Part shown: positions 9,301-18,443 of the stretch, piece by piece
Numbering within the stretch: position 1 is the first letter of the stretch
Layout of the letters: each line of letters starts with the position of its first letter
NCBI GenBank assembly: GCA_965261015.1
Contig: CBDHCC010000001.1
Span: 558,001-622,000, forward strand
DNA length: 64,000 nucleotides
Origin: CBDHCC01 sp965261015
GTDB taxonomy: Bacteria > Pseudomonadota > Alphaproteobacteria > Sphingomonadales > Sphingomonadaceae
Reading direction: 5' to 3'
Program-made: the position numbers and the translations under genes
Notes under the pieces: generated by a model
The model's database searches: none
Told to the model about the DNA's origin: nothing
Seen by the model: the letters and a program-made list of their open reading frames with translations, nothing else

Positions 9301-12300
9301 ACGGCGGCGGGTGCCGGCGACCTGACGGTTGGCGGTAAGCTGGACAATTCCGGCGGTCTGCTGGCGACGGGCGGAGGGCTGACTCTGAGGGCCGGCGCGC
9401 TCACGAACGCGGGCGGTTCGGTCGAGACCACCGGCCGGGCCGATCTGACCATCGGCGGCCTGACGGGCACGGGCGGTGCCATCCTGGCGACCGGCGACGG
9501 GGCGACCTTGGCGCTCACCGTGGGCAAGGCGATCGACGGCACGGGTCTGGTCGGTTCGACGGGCGACGTGGCGATCTCGGCCGGCGACGTGACGATGGGT
9601 GCCGATGATCGGGTCACGTCGGATGGTGCCGTGGCCATGACGGCGCGTAGCGGCTCGCTGTCCATCGGCGGCACCGTGGATGGCGCGGCGGTGTCGCTCT
9701 TGGCGCGTAATGGCGTGGTTGCGGTGATGTCCAACGGTCAGGTGGTGACCCCAGGCGCGCTCACGATACGCTCCGGCGAGGTGGCGGTTGGCGGCGTTCT
9801 GCAGGGTGGCCGCGTCGCGGTCGCAAGCGATGCGCTGACACTGACCGGTGGCACTATCCGATCGCTCGGCGCGGCACGGATCGACGTGACCGGCGCGATC
9901 GTGAACAACGGTGGGGACCTCGCGGCCGATGCGGGTCTGACCCTGACCGCCGGTGCGCTCAGCAACGCGGGGCGGATCACGCAGTCCGGCGCCGGGCCAT
10001 TCGCGCTCACCATCGCCACCTTGCTCGACAACAGCGGAGGCGAGATCGCGACCAATGGCGCGTTGGCGGTGAACACCGGCGCGCTGTCCAACGGCGGCGG
10101 GCGCATCGCGGCCGCAGGCCCGTTGGCGGTGGCGGTGACCGGCTTTCTCGACAACCGTGGAGGCGGGCTGCGGGCGGACGCGGACCTGGCGATCACGGCG
10201 GCCTCGGTTCTGAACGATGCGGGCGCGATCGACGCGCTGGGCGGATTGGGCGTGACCGCCGACCGGGTGGACAACGGCACCGGCTCGCTGGTCGCTCGCG
10301 GTGGGTCGGGCCTCGCCCTGCAAGCCGCCGAGGGCCGCTCGCTGGCGCTTACCAACGGCGCGGGCGTGATCGGCAGCACCGGCGCACTGTCGGTGACGGC
10401 GGGCACGTTCGCCAACGCGGGATCGGTCGCGGGCGAGACGACTGCGCTGACCTTCGGCTCCTTGACGAACACGGGCGTGATCACGGGCACCACGACGTCC
10501 CTCTCCGGCTCCGCGCTGACCAACGCCGGCGGGGAGATCGGGGGAACTGGCGGACTCACGCTGGCGGTGGCCGATACGGACAACAGCTTCGGTCGGATCG
10601 TGGGCGGCGACGCGGGAGTGACGCTGGCGGCTTCCCGACTGCGCAACGACGGCGGCACCCTGGGCGGACCGGGCGCGGTGACGGTCACCGCCACGGACCT
10701 GGAGAACGGCGCGGGCACGATCGCGGCGGGCACCGACCTGGCGCTCTCGACCACACGCCTGACCAACGGCGCGGGCGGCGCGATCTGGGCCGACGGCACT
10801 GCCGTGGTGAGCGCCACAGAGCGGGTGACGAACCGGGGCAGCATCGCCGCCGACGAGCGGTTGGTGCTCACCACCCCGGTGCTCGACAACGGCGCGGGCG
10901 AGGACGCCGGCACGCTGGCGTCGAACGGCGCGCTGGAGCTCGACTTCCAGAGCGGCTCCATCGGGCGAACCGTATCCGGCGGCGACCTGACCCTGGCGCT
11001 CGCCGGCGACTACGCCACCCAGGCGGGCCAGTCGGTCGTCTCGCTCGGCACCCTGTCGCTGCAGCTGGGCGGCAGCCTGAGCAACGGCGGCCACATCGAG
11101 GGTGTCACGGGACTGTCCGTCAGGACCGGTGGCGATATCGCCAACCTGGCGACCGGCGAGATCGTGGCACCGGTCCTGACGCTCGAAGCCGCAGGCGCGG
11201 TGACGAACCAGGGCCTCATCAACGGCGGCGACGTGACGGTGAGCGGGCGGACCGTCACCAACGAGGGCCAGATCTACGCCGATCGGGCGCATATCCTCGG
11301 GCTGGACTCGATCGTCAACCAGGGGTCCGCCGCAGTGATCGCCACGCGTGGCGGGCTGCTGTCGCTGGAGAGCGCGGGCGCGATCGCCAACCGCGATGGC
11401 GCGTTCCTCTATTCGTTGGGCAACCTGTCGATCGGTGGCGTCGACGGCAGCCGGGCGGCATCGTTCGACAACAGCTCGGCGACCGTGAACGCGGCGGGCA
11501 CGCTGGTGCTCGACGCCGGCGCGATCACCAACCGGCGGACCACCTTCGTGACGGAGGAGCAACTCCGCAGCAGCGAGGACATCTCCCAGGAACTCAGCAT
11601 CAACAAGCGCAACCGGCGGCTGCGCGAATACACCCACTCGGTCAGCGAAACCGCCGTGACGCAGGACAGCGGCGCGGGTCTGATCGTCGCGACGGACATC
11701 GCGATCCGAGCGGGCACGCTGACGAACGACCTGTCGACGATCTCGGCCAGCGACACGCTGGACGTGCAGGCCACCGGCGGGGTCACGAACTCGGCCTTTA
11801 CGGGTTTCACCATCACCGCCGACAAGGGCGAGGAACTGCGCCAGTCCCGCAGCTGCCCGCTGTTCGGACTGTTCTGCAACAGCTGGCGAACGCGGGAGCG
11901 CACCCCGATCGACGACGAGATGCGCGATCCGCTGTTCACGATGGCATCGGTGCTGACGGCGGGCGGCACGCTTTCTATCGACGCGCTCACCATCGGCAAC
12001 CTGACGCCCGGCACCGGCACGGTGGGCGCGCTCGATCCCGTGACCGCTGGTCAGGCGACGGGCGCGACGTTCACGCCGGCAGGCGCGGCGACCGAAGTCG
12101 CCACCGGCACGTCGGCGGGCGTGGCCGCCGCCAATCTGAGCACAAGTGTGATCGGCGTCGACACGGTCGGCATCGACCGCGCGGCAATCGGGGTCGAGGG
12201 CACGGGCACACCCGAGGCGCAGGCGGCCGAGTTCGGCTTCGCGCTGGCACCGCTCAACGGCCAGGCGACGGGTGCGCCGGGCAGCCGGTCGCTGGACTTG

Positions 12301-15300
12301 GGTGGGCTGTTCCGCTTCTCGGCGCCGGGATCGTCGTTCCTGGTGGAGACTGACCCGCGCTTCACCAGCTACGGCAACTTCCTGTCGAGCGACTATTTCC
12401 TAGATCGTCTCGGCTTCGATCCGTCCCGCACGCAGCAGCGGCTCGGCGATGCCCTCTACGAGCAGCAGCTGGTGCAGAACCAGCTGGTGTCGCAGGCGGG
12501 CGTGGGTCGGCTGGCGGGCTATGCCAGCAACGACGCGCAGTACCGCGCACTGCTGGATGCGGGCGTCGAGGTCGTCCAGCGCTTCAGCCTGGGACTCGGC
12601 ATCGCGCTTTCGGCGGAGCAGATGGCGACGCTCACCACCGACGTGGTCATCCTCGTCGAGACGCAGGTGCAGACGGCCGAGGGTTCGCGCACCGTGCTCG
12701 CCCCTCGCCTCTATCTCACCAAGGTGTCTTCCCGCGATCTGACGGCGGGCGGCGCGGTGATCGCGGGCAATGACATAAACCTGCGCGCGGCCGATGCGCT
12801 CACCAACTCCGGCGTGATCCGGGCGAGCGCGGGCACGTCCATTCGGGCCGGTGACATCCTCAACACGGGCCGGCTAGACCTGGGCGCCGTCGGGCGGGTG
12901 TCGGCGGCGGGCGACCTCGTCAATCGGGCGGGCACCATCACCGGCGGCGACGTGACGCTGGTCACCGGGCGCGACCTGACGCTCGACGCGCGCGCCGACA
13001 AGAGCCGGACCGCCACCGCGTTTGACGTGGTGCAGGGAACGCGCAGCTTCGACACGCTGACCCGCAACACCAACACCGGCAGCCTGGTCCAGACGACGGG
13101 CGACCTGGCGCTGGGTGCCGGACGCTCGCTCGCGATCAGCGGGTCGCAGGTCAGCGTCGGCGGCGATCTGTCCGCCTATGCCGGACAGGACATCGCCATC
13201 GGCTCCGTGCTCGATCGGTTCGACTCCACATCGGTCGGCCGCGACGGCAAGACGAGCTTCGACGAGACTCAGTCGGGCACGACCAACGTGCTGTCGGGGA
13301 TCGACGTGGGCGGCGACGCACGCTTCGCCACACCCGGAGCCTTCACCGTCGACGGCGCGACCATCGAGAGCGGCGGCGCGCTCGGCGTGAACGCCGGGTC
13401 GATTGCCGTCAGCGGCGTCAAGGACGTGGCCGAACTGTCCCGCAGCACTCTGCGCAAGTCCGGCGGGTTTCTCTCCTCGACGAAGACGACGACCGACACC
13501 GACATCCGCGATGAGACGATCGTCAGTTCGACCCTCTCGGGCAACACGGTTGACCTGCGCTCCGAAACCGGCACCAGCATCCTTGGATCGAACGTGGTCG
13601 CCAGCGAGGGCGTCACGATCGCGGCTGGCGGCGACATAACGGTCGGCGCACTGTCCGCCACCGACACGCAGAGCGAGACGGTGCGCACCAAGAAGAGCGG
13701 CCTGTCGTTCGGCGGCGGCGGTCTGTTCCTGGGTGTCGCCAAGTCGAAGACCAACACGGACACGCGCGCCGTCACCAACACCGGCTCGCTGATCGGGTCC
13801 GAGCGCGGCGACGTGGTGGTCGACGCCGATGGCCTGCTGGCGATCACCGGCAGCACGGTCGCGACCACGGGCGACGTCGCGCTGCTGGGCGACAGCATCG
13901 CCATCGGCAAAACGACCGACATCTACGAGTCCAGCACACGGTCCAAGTCTTCCTCCGTCGGGCTGTCGATCGGCGTGCAGTCGCCCGTGCTCAGCGGCAT
14001 CGACACGGTGCGCCGAATCGGCGGCATCGCGGCCGACGGCGGGGCGAGCGACCGCACCCGGGCCGTGGCCGGCCTCGCCAGCGGAGCGGCCGCCTACAAT
14101 GCCGGGGACGCCATCGGGCGCGCGATCAGCAAGGCGAACGCCGCCAACGGGGGCAACGGGGCCAAGGCGGGCGACGTGCTGGACGGACTGGCCCAGGTCA
14201 CCGTCTCCTTCGGCGTCTCGAAGAGCCGATCGGAGAGCGCGACCCGCGACGAGACGGTGGTCGGCAGTTCGATCTCCGGCGACAACGTGTCGCTGATCGC
14301 GCGTGGCGGCAGCGATCGGACGGGCAGCGGCACCATCGACGTGACCGGCAGCTCGGTCACGGCGGCCGGCGATCTGCTGGCGAGCGCGCCGGGCGATATC
14401 ACCTTCCGCTCCGCGCAGGAGCGGGACACGCTGGCCTCCAGCAACAAGTCGTCGGGCTTCAGCGCCGGCGTGACGATAGGGCTCACGGGCGCGCCGATCC
14501 CCTCCGCCTCGCTCAACCTGGCCAAAGGGCGCGCGTCGGGCGAGGAGGTGACGAACGTCGAGACGCTGGTGAGCGCCGGCGGCACCGCCACCATCCGCAA
14601 CCCCGACGGCACGCTGACGCTGAACGGCGCGCAGTTGAGCGGCGAGGGGGTGGTGGTGGACACCGGCGCGCTCGCCATCACGTCGGAGCAGGACACCGCG
14701 CGCTATCGCTCGAAGCAGGACAGCGTGGGCCTGTCGATCAGCGGAGGACCAGGCGGGACGTCGATCGCGGGCAATCTGGGTCGCGAGCGCATGTCGGGCG
14801 ACTATGCGTCCGTCCAGGAGCAGTCGGGCATCTTCGCGGGCGACGGCGGCTTCGACGTGACGGTGGCGGGTGCCACCACACTGACGGGCGGGACGATCGC
14901 GAGCACGGCGGCGGCGGCGCGCAATCTTCTGACGACGGGCAGCCTGTCGTCCACGGACATCGAGAACCGGGAGCGCTTCTCCGCGTCCTCGCTCAATCTT
15001 GGCGGCGGCATCGGCGACATCGGCAAGACGACGCGGGGCGATGCGACGACGGGTACGGACCGCGTGCCCGGCGTGTCGCTGCCCGGCATCGGCAATGTCT
15101 CGGCCAACCTGCCGTCGGCCATGAGCGCGTCGGGGCGGCAGGGGTCCACCACGGCGAGCTCGATCGCACCGGGCGCCATCGCGCTCACCGGCGACGATCC
15201 CGCCAGCCGCGCGGTGGCCGCCGCCATCTCGCGCGACGCGCCCGACGCCGGCGCGCTGACCCGCCGGTTCGACGAGGCGGAGCGCCGCGACATCGAACAG

Positions 15301-17175
15301 GGCTTCGCCGCCACCCGCGCGCTCACCAACGAGGTCGGCACCTTCTTCGCCAACCGGGCGGCGGAAGAGGCGGAGTTGAGGAAGCAGGCCGGCGAAGCCG
15401 ACGCGGCCGGCAACACAGTTGAGGGAGATCGCCTGCGCGGTGAAGCGGACGTACTGCGGGGGCGCTATGGTGCCGGCAGTGCGGCGCGACTGACGGCGAC
15501 GGCGCTGACGGGCGCGGCTGGCAGCAACGTGGCAGGCGGTCTGGGCGGGCTCGCACAAGGCGCGGCGGTCAACGCTCTGCAGGGGCTGGCCGCCGCCCAG
15601 GCCAAGGCGCTGGTCGACCGCATCTTCGACCCGACCACTCGCGAGGTGACGCGTGCCGCCCTCCAGGCGGTGGTCGGCTGCGGCGGGGCGGTGGCCGGAG
15701 GTTCGGGTGCCTGCGGCTCGGCCGCCGTGGGTGCAGCGGCGAGCGTGGCCTTGAACAACCTCCTGAAAACCGGCTTTAACTCCGCGGTCGGCCGCGATGG
15801 CGAGTTGCTGTCAGTGGAGGAAACGGAAGCGCGTGCCAACCTGATTGCGACCTTCGTCGCGGGACTTGGTGAAGCGTTGGGCGGCAACGCGTCGGCCGCC
15901 GCCGTGGCGGCTCGGATCGAGACGGAGAACAACACGCTCAACGGCGCACAAGTGCGGATTGGCGCGCCAGTGCCCTTCAGCTTCGCCGAGTTGGCGAGTG
16001 TCGATGAGCGGTTCCGGAGCAAGTACGAAGCCCTTGGTGCTACAGAGGAAGTCCGGGCGGCCGAGTTGAAGAGGATCGTCGATTGCGCCCAGTCGAGCGG
16101 CATGTGCGACGTCAACGCCAGCAAACCGAGTGAACTGGCGGCCCTCTACGCGTGGATGGATGTGACGGCCGATACGGTCCGGTTCGGCATCGCATCTGAC
16201 ATGATCGATCGGCAGAAGACCGCCGAGCTGAACCGCCAGCAGGCGGCGCTGGCGGGCCTTGCCCCGCTAACAGTTGAGGACCTCCTGGCGGGAGGCCGTT
16301 ATGTGCTTGACGAGATCGGCGGCGGGATAGCCTATGTCGATGCTAACACTGGCCGCGGTGTCACACGAGGTCTGGGTCTGCTCCAGGCTGGAGCTGGCGT
16401 CTTCGATATCCTTGCCGGAGGGGGCACTGCCCTCGTCGCAGGGGCGGCGTGTCCGATCACTGGCGTCAGCTGTTTCGTGGCGGCCGGAGGTGTGGGGCTG
16501 ACGGCGATCGGTGGTGACAACGCGCAGGCCGGTCTGCGAACCGCCTTAACTGGAACGTACACTCCGACCGTCGGCGCGGAAGCGCTGTCGAGCATGACGG
16601 GTATCTCGGTCGAAACGTCGGACCTCCTCTACGGCCTGTCCACATTCGGCGTGGGTGTTGCGCAGAAGGGTGTGCGTACCGTCACGCTTCGGTATGCCAC
16701 TCAAGCGGAGCGCGAGGCGGCGCTCGCGGCCGATATCGCGAGGTCTGCCCGCGAGGGCGACAGCCTGGCAGCTCGCGCGGACACCGAGGCCGGTTCGATG
16801 CAGCCATATGCCTTCTTTCAGAAGGCCGCTCAGGCCGCGACCCACAACCCGGGAGCAACCGAGGTTGTTCTTGGCCGCTATATCGACGGAAGCCCGGCCT
16901 CTTATGATGCTGTGGCGAGGTCACGTGGCTCCACCTACTTCTCTCTAAAAGATTGGAGCCACGTAGGTAAAGAGGTCGGTGACGACGGTTTGCGATCGGT
17001 GAACAAGGCGTTTCTTGATCAACAAATTCAACAAGGCAAAACCTTCCTCTTCACCGCTGATCCGGTGACAGCGCCGATCGGCTCGTTTACTAATTTGGAG
17101 TATACGCATCTTTTGGCGGCTGGTTACCGCCTAAAGAGAGAGGGGACGATGTATCGTGCTGTTAAGGGTCAATGA
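6304..17175 (+). CDS. cdiA: CdiA contact-dependent inhibition effector (filamentous haemagglutinin family)
   Basis: 3,623 residues from ATG 6304 (AGGGGA upstream). Order of parts: long signal peptide ending AAAAQ (about 45); TPS secretion domain with LLNEVTGSNASLLRGYVEI and ANANGIACEGCGFVNTP, the NPNGI-like motif; a long FHA-1 beta-helix of about 20-residue repeats (300-1740); a receptor-binding-type region (about 1740-2145) with TSYGNFLSSDYFLDRLGF, RLGDALYEQQLVQNQ, and LTTDVVILVETQV, diagnostic of CdiA; FHA-2 repeats rich in Ser/Thr (2150-2850); a pretoxin region with ETENN at 15919-15933 (residue 3206) in place of VENN; and a 417-residue C-terminal module. That module holds a hydrophobic segment (LALQAGAG-like to VGLTAIGG, 16370-16520), perhaps an entry domain, and a last 110 residues (from HNPGATEVVLGRYIDG) that should be the toxin. 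I cannot assign the toxin's activity. Confidence 0.93.
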   Translation: MTHSTRSHALQRLALSATALTPLGRLRRGAILISLAASPIAAAAQTAPQPVTIAPTPGAAGAPRLDVAANGTPIVKIATPNDKGVSHNRYTDFNVDDRNLILNNSDRITRSLLGGYIDGNGNLKRSGPASLILNEVTGSNASLLRGYVEIAGAPAQFVLANANGIACEGCGFVNTPWVTLAAGTPRIDATGRVGGYSIGNGTLSVGGTGLDARDARLDLFARVIQLNAGVYADRVEGAFGAGEAAVNADGGVTITGTALAARPAIGLDVAALGGMYARSIRLVGTEAGLGVRIDGTLASLDGGLRLDSRGAVTVGGAVTSGGAANVVGTKVGVAGTLFSDGPLTIAGTSVDAAGLVASGGDLTVLGTDISGTGTYAAGLARDGTISRAGTASLAAANALTLGGRVLASDAARLSADSLTVSGGVQAAAVSVTADKATVAGGELRGTQSIELTTGLLTSTGLVQGGEVTVRTGALTNSGGVVDAGGSASVTATTIDNTDGTIQSAGTLALAADRLVNDRGLIAATGEGPLTINVSGALSAAGGTIGGNGDVAVTAASVDLATNAGLLARGRLTVASPGAIRLSTGATAQGGGMTTVSAGSLAVDAARLQSGATLAVTADSVSVGADGIIGGGSLALTTGSLANSGRVLADGGGVLKVSRALDNAGLIQSNGGDLALSASALTNSGRIALAESGALSLSSTTLANAGEVVANGALGVDAGDIVNGGSLMAGGALALSADGLLRQDGRVAAAGALTVAADRIAGTGGTYEAAGALSLDARTVALSGGSVVSTGDAGLSLTATEALTASATRIGGNGSVTLSAPTLDLGGSTVTALGALAATATAGDLKLGSGGLVAGGGPVTLFATGTLDGSAASVESDAIATLTAGRIVLDDGLLQADRFVLNALTISLRRAKLRQTGGDDFLLKTLGKVDYSGAELFSGGRNFTIDAGSIVNRDGAILHGGAGTLSLIASGGIDNTRGRIATNGVLNLNAASLANADGEITAAGAGDLTVGGKLDNSGGLLATGGGLTLRAGALTNAGGSVETTGRADLTIGGLTGTGGAILATGDGATLALTVGKAIDGTGLVGSTGDVAISAGDVTMGADDRVTSDGAVAMTARSGSLSIGGTVDGAAVSLLARNGVVAVMSNGQVVTPGALTIRSGEVAVGGVLQGGRVAVASDALTLTGGTIRSLGAARIDVTGAIVNNGGDLAADAGLTLTAGALSNAGRITQSGAGPFALTIATLLDNSGGEIATNGALAVNTGALSNGGGRIAAAGPLAVAVTGFLDNRGGGLRADADLAITAASVLNDAGAIDALGGLGVTADRVDNGTGSLVARGGSGLALQAAEGRSLALTNGAGVIGSTGALSVTAGTFANAGSVAGETTALTFGSLTNTGVITGTTTSLSGSALTNAGGEIGGTGGLTLAVADTDNSFGRIVGGDAGVTLAASRLRNDGGTLGGPGAVTVTATDLENGAGTIAAGTDLALSTTRLTNGAGGAIWADGTAVVSATERVTNRGSIAADERLVLTTPVLDNGAGEDAGTLASNGALELDFQSGSIGRTVSGGDLTLALAGDYATQAGQSVVSLGTLSLQLGGSLSNGGHIEGVTGLSVRTGGDIANLATGEIVAPVLTLEAAGAVTNQGLINGGDVTVSGRTVTNEGQIYADRAHILGLDSIVNQGSAAVIATRGGLLSLESAGAIANRDGAFLYSLGNLSIGGVDGSRAASFDNSSATVNAAGTLVLDAGAITNRRTTFVTEEQLRSSEDISQELSINKRNRRLREYTHSVSETAVTQDSGAGLIVATDIAIRAGTLTNDLSTISASDTLDVQATGGVTNSAFTGFTITADKGEELRQSRSCPLFGLFCNSWRTRERTPIDDEMRDPLFTMASVLTAGGTLSIDALTIGNLTPGTGTVGALDPVTAGQATGATFTPAGAATEVATGTSAGVAAANLSTSVIGVDTVGIDRAAIGVEGTGTPEAQAAEFGFALAPLNGQATGAPGSRSLDLGGLFRFSAPGSSFLVETDPRFTSYGNFLSSDYFLDRLGFDPSRTQQRLGDALYEQQLVQNQLVSQAGVGRLAGYASNDAQYRALLDAGVEVVQRFSLGLGIALSAEQMATLTTDVVILVETQVQTAEGSRTVLAPRLYLTKVSSRDLTAGGAVIAGNDINLRAADALTNSGVIRASAGTSIRAGDILNTGRLDLGAVGRVSAAGDLVNRAGTITGGDVTLVTGRDLTLDARADKSRTATAFDVVQGTRSFDTLTRNTNTGSLVQTTGDLALGAGRSLAISGSQVSVGGDLSAYAGQDIAIGSVLDRFDSTSVGRDGKTSFDETQSGTTNVLSGIDVGGDARFATPGAFTVDGATIESGGALGVNAGSIAVSGVKDVAELSRSTLRKSGGFLSSTKTTTDTDIRDETIVSSTLSGNTVDLRSETGTSILGSNVVASEGVTIAAGGDITVGALSATDTQSETVRTKKSGLSFGGGGLFLGVAKSKTNTDTRAVTNTGSLIGSERGDVVVDADGLLAITGSTVATTGDVALLGDSIAIGKTTDIYESSTRSKSSSVGLSIGVQSPVLSGIDTVRRIGGIAADGGASDRTRAVAGLASGAAAYNAGDAIGRAISKANAANGGNGAKAGDVLDGLAQVTVSFGVSKSRSESATRDETVVGSSISGDNVSLIARGGSDRTGSGTIDVTGSSVTAAGDLLASAPGDITFRSAQERDTLASSNKSSGFSAGVTIGLTGAPIPSASLNLAKGRASGEEVTNVETLVSAGGTATIRNPDGTLTLNGAQLSGEGVVVDTGALAITSEQDTARYRSKQDSVGLSISGGPGGTSIAGNLGRERMSGDYASVQEQSGIFAGDGGFDVTVAGATTLTGGTIASTAAAARNLLTTGSLSSTDIENRERFSASSLNLGGGIGDIGKTTRGDATTGTDRVPGVSLPGIGNVSANLPSAMSASGRQGSTTASSIAPGAIALTGDDPASRAVAAAISRDAPDAGALTRRFDEAERRDIEQGFAATRALTNEVGTFFANRAAEEAELRKQAGEADAAGNTVEGDRLRGEADVLRGRYGAGSAARLTATALTGAAGSNVAGGLGGLAQGAAVNALQGLAAAQAKALVDRIFDPTTREVTRAALQAVVGCGGAVAGGSGACGSAAVGAAASVALNNLLKTGFNSAVGRDGELLSVEETEARANLIATFVAGLGEALGGNASAAAVAARIETENNTLNGAQVRIGAPVPFSFAELASVDERFRSKYEALGATEEVRAAELKRIVDCAQSSGMCDVNASKPSELAALYAWMDVTADTVRFGIASDMIDRQKTAELNRQQAALAGLAPLTVEDLLAGGRYVLDEIGGGIAYVDANTGRGVTRGLGLLQAGAGVFDILAGGGTALVAGAACPITGVSCFVAAGGVGLTAIGGDNAQAGLRTALTGTYTPTVGAEALSSMTGISVETSDLLYGLSTFGVGVAQKGVRTVTLRYATQAEREAALAADIARSAREGDSLAARADTEAGSMQPYAFFQKAAQAATHNPGATEVVLGRYIDGSPASYDAVARSRGSTYFSLKDWSHVGKEVGDDGLRSVNKAFLDQQIQQGKTFLFTADPVTAPIGSFTNLEYTHLLAAGYRLKREGTMYRAVKGQ
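14871..15373 (+). repeat. CDI direct repeat R1 (inside cdiA)
   Basis: 503 bases at the end of the FHA-2 region of cdiA. It recurs at 18458-18960 with only two mismatches that I can see by eye, and its first 300 bases recur at 21500-21800. It codes for TTLTGGTIASTAAAARNLL and the following pretoxin linker up to NRAAEEA. Upstream of it, R3 also shares the preceding 19 bases. Confidence 0.95.
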
Positions 17176-17518
17176 AGATAGTCGAAATCGGCTCCAGGAC
17201 ACCGTCCTCGACTACTACGAGCATCAGGGTCGTCCAGTCTCCCGGCAAGGAGACGGCGTGAGGGACGATGGCTGGATGGAGATGGTATTTCTGATTGACC
17301 GCCGTCACGTCATTCGGATCGAAGTTGGGAATGATCCGTCTCCGGGCGGAGATCGATGGGTGATGGGGTTGGCGCTCGCGATCGGCCCTTACTTCTTCGG
17401 GCCGGCGGACTTTTGGTCTTATGAGCAGTCGGGAAGGTTCCGGCACTCCAGCGATACAGACGACGTGCTGACCAATCTAAAACTGGTCGATGAGTTCCTG
17501 AGTGGACCCGAAATTTAA
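17156..17518 (+). CDS. cdiI: probable CDI immunity protein (family unrecognised)
   Basis: 120 residues from GTG 17156, overlapping the end of cdiA by 20 nt, with AGGGGA about 10 bases upstream. It is small, acidic and soluble with no signal peptide, contains an RDDGWMEMVFLIDRRHVIRIE strand-like core and ends LVDEFLSGPEI. A small gene fused translationally to the end of cdiA is by position the cognate immunity gene, which would bind and block the toxin in the cytoplasm of sister cells. I do not recognise the family from sequence; the assignment rests on context. Confidence 0.7.
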   Translation: MLLRVNEDSRNRLQDTVLDYYEHQGRPVSRQGDGVRDDGWMEMVFLIDRRHVIRIEVGNDPSPGGDRWVMGLALAIGPYFFGPADFWSYEQSGRFRHSSDTDDVLTNLKLVDEFLSGPEI

Positions 17519-17611
17519 AAGTGGGCAGCGGAGAAGCGTTGGTGAAAGGATTGGGAATCGACTCGCTTCCGCAGGAACCAAAGCGATACGAACACCAAAA
17601 GGAAAATAGGC

Positions 17612-18442
17612 TTGTCAAAGGATTTGAGAGGTCACTTTGATCCGTTAGCAACAATCCGCTACCAGCGGGAGGGCGCAGAATGGTTGTTAGAAGACCTTGA
17701 GAAAACATTAAAGAAGTTCATAGGGAACCGAATGATGTGGAATGCCGCATCGATGGACTGGCCTTCGCATCTTTTTGTTCACTTCTGTGGCTTATCGGAT
17801 CCGATCTACTGGCAAGCGCATCAAGCGATCACCGCGCTGGCAACTGAAAGCATATGGCTGCAGCAGTGGAAGAGGCGCACAGATGGAGTGCAGCAACGGC
17901 ATGCATCGGATCACGACGAACCCCGCGCATGGTTCTACGCTAATTTTGTCGTAGATGAGAGCCGCTGGCTAACGGGCGAGCCGAGGCCGAACGGATGGGT
18001 CGATCAGATCTTCGAACTCGAGACAGATGTGCCGCTGCTCACCGGGCTTCTAGCGACGGAGGACCTGCTGCCTTTGTCCGCGTGGGAGCAAATGCTGGCA
18101 ATGCAGGACACGACCGATCCCGGAGGATATGAGCGTCAAATGACCGCGGGGCGTCGAATTTCGCTTGAGCTATCGCAAGACCCGGATCAGCTGCACGATC
18201 CGAAATCGCCTGTTCGTAAGAAGGCGCGAGCACATATGCTCCGCAACATGTCTCGCAGCTGGTTGGCCAACGGTTCGACTGGAACTGCACTTAATTGGCT
18301 CCGCACTTTCGAGTGGCGCGAGGGTACGAGCGGCTTGTCGCCGCGTGAAGTTGTTCTTCGAGCGTACGCCTATATGCCGGACGTCGAACCGCCGCTGTGG
18401 ATAGCCGAAGAGGTGGAACGGCTCCGAGCAATTCCGATCTGA
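17612..18442 (+). CDS. hypothetical protein in CDI locus
   Basis: 276 residues from TTG 17612 with AAAAGGAAAA upstream. No recognised domain, no signal peptide or membrane segment; it is rich in Trp and acidic residues (EGAEWLLEDLEKTLKKFIG, PIYWQAHQAITALATES, WVDQIFELETDVPLL, SWLANGSTGTALNWLRTFEW). Its stop codon sits exactly where homology to the CDI repeat begins, and its base composition is less GC-rich than the core genome. Position after the first immunity gene suggests a second immunity protein or a cargo gene brought with a former cassette. A 39-codon open frame at 17521-17640 overlaps its start in another frame. Confidence 0.75.
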   Translation: MSKDLRGHFDPLATIRYQREGAEWLLEDLEKTLKKFIGNRMMWNAASMDWPSHLFVHFCGLSDPIYWQAHQAITALATESIWLQQWKRRTDGVQQRHASDHDEPRAWFYANFVVDESRWLTGEPRPNGWVDQIFELETDVPLLTGLLATEDLLPLSAWEQMLAMQDTTDPGGYERQMTAGRRISLELSQDPDQLHDPKSPVRKKARAHMLRNMSRSWLANGSTGTALNWLRTFEWREGTSGLSPREVVLRAYAYMPDVEPPLWIAEEVERLRAIPI

Positions 18443-18443
18443 C

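Noticed and set aside
9010..11637. 875-codon minus-strand open frame inside cdiA
   Set aside because: Antisense shadow of the regular FHA-1 repeats; low-complexity product with no ribosome site or domain.
17521..17640. 39-codon open frame between the two CDI genes
   Set aside because: Has a GTG but no ribosome site or motif, and overlaps the better-supported TTG start of the 276-residue gene.
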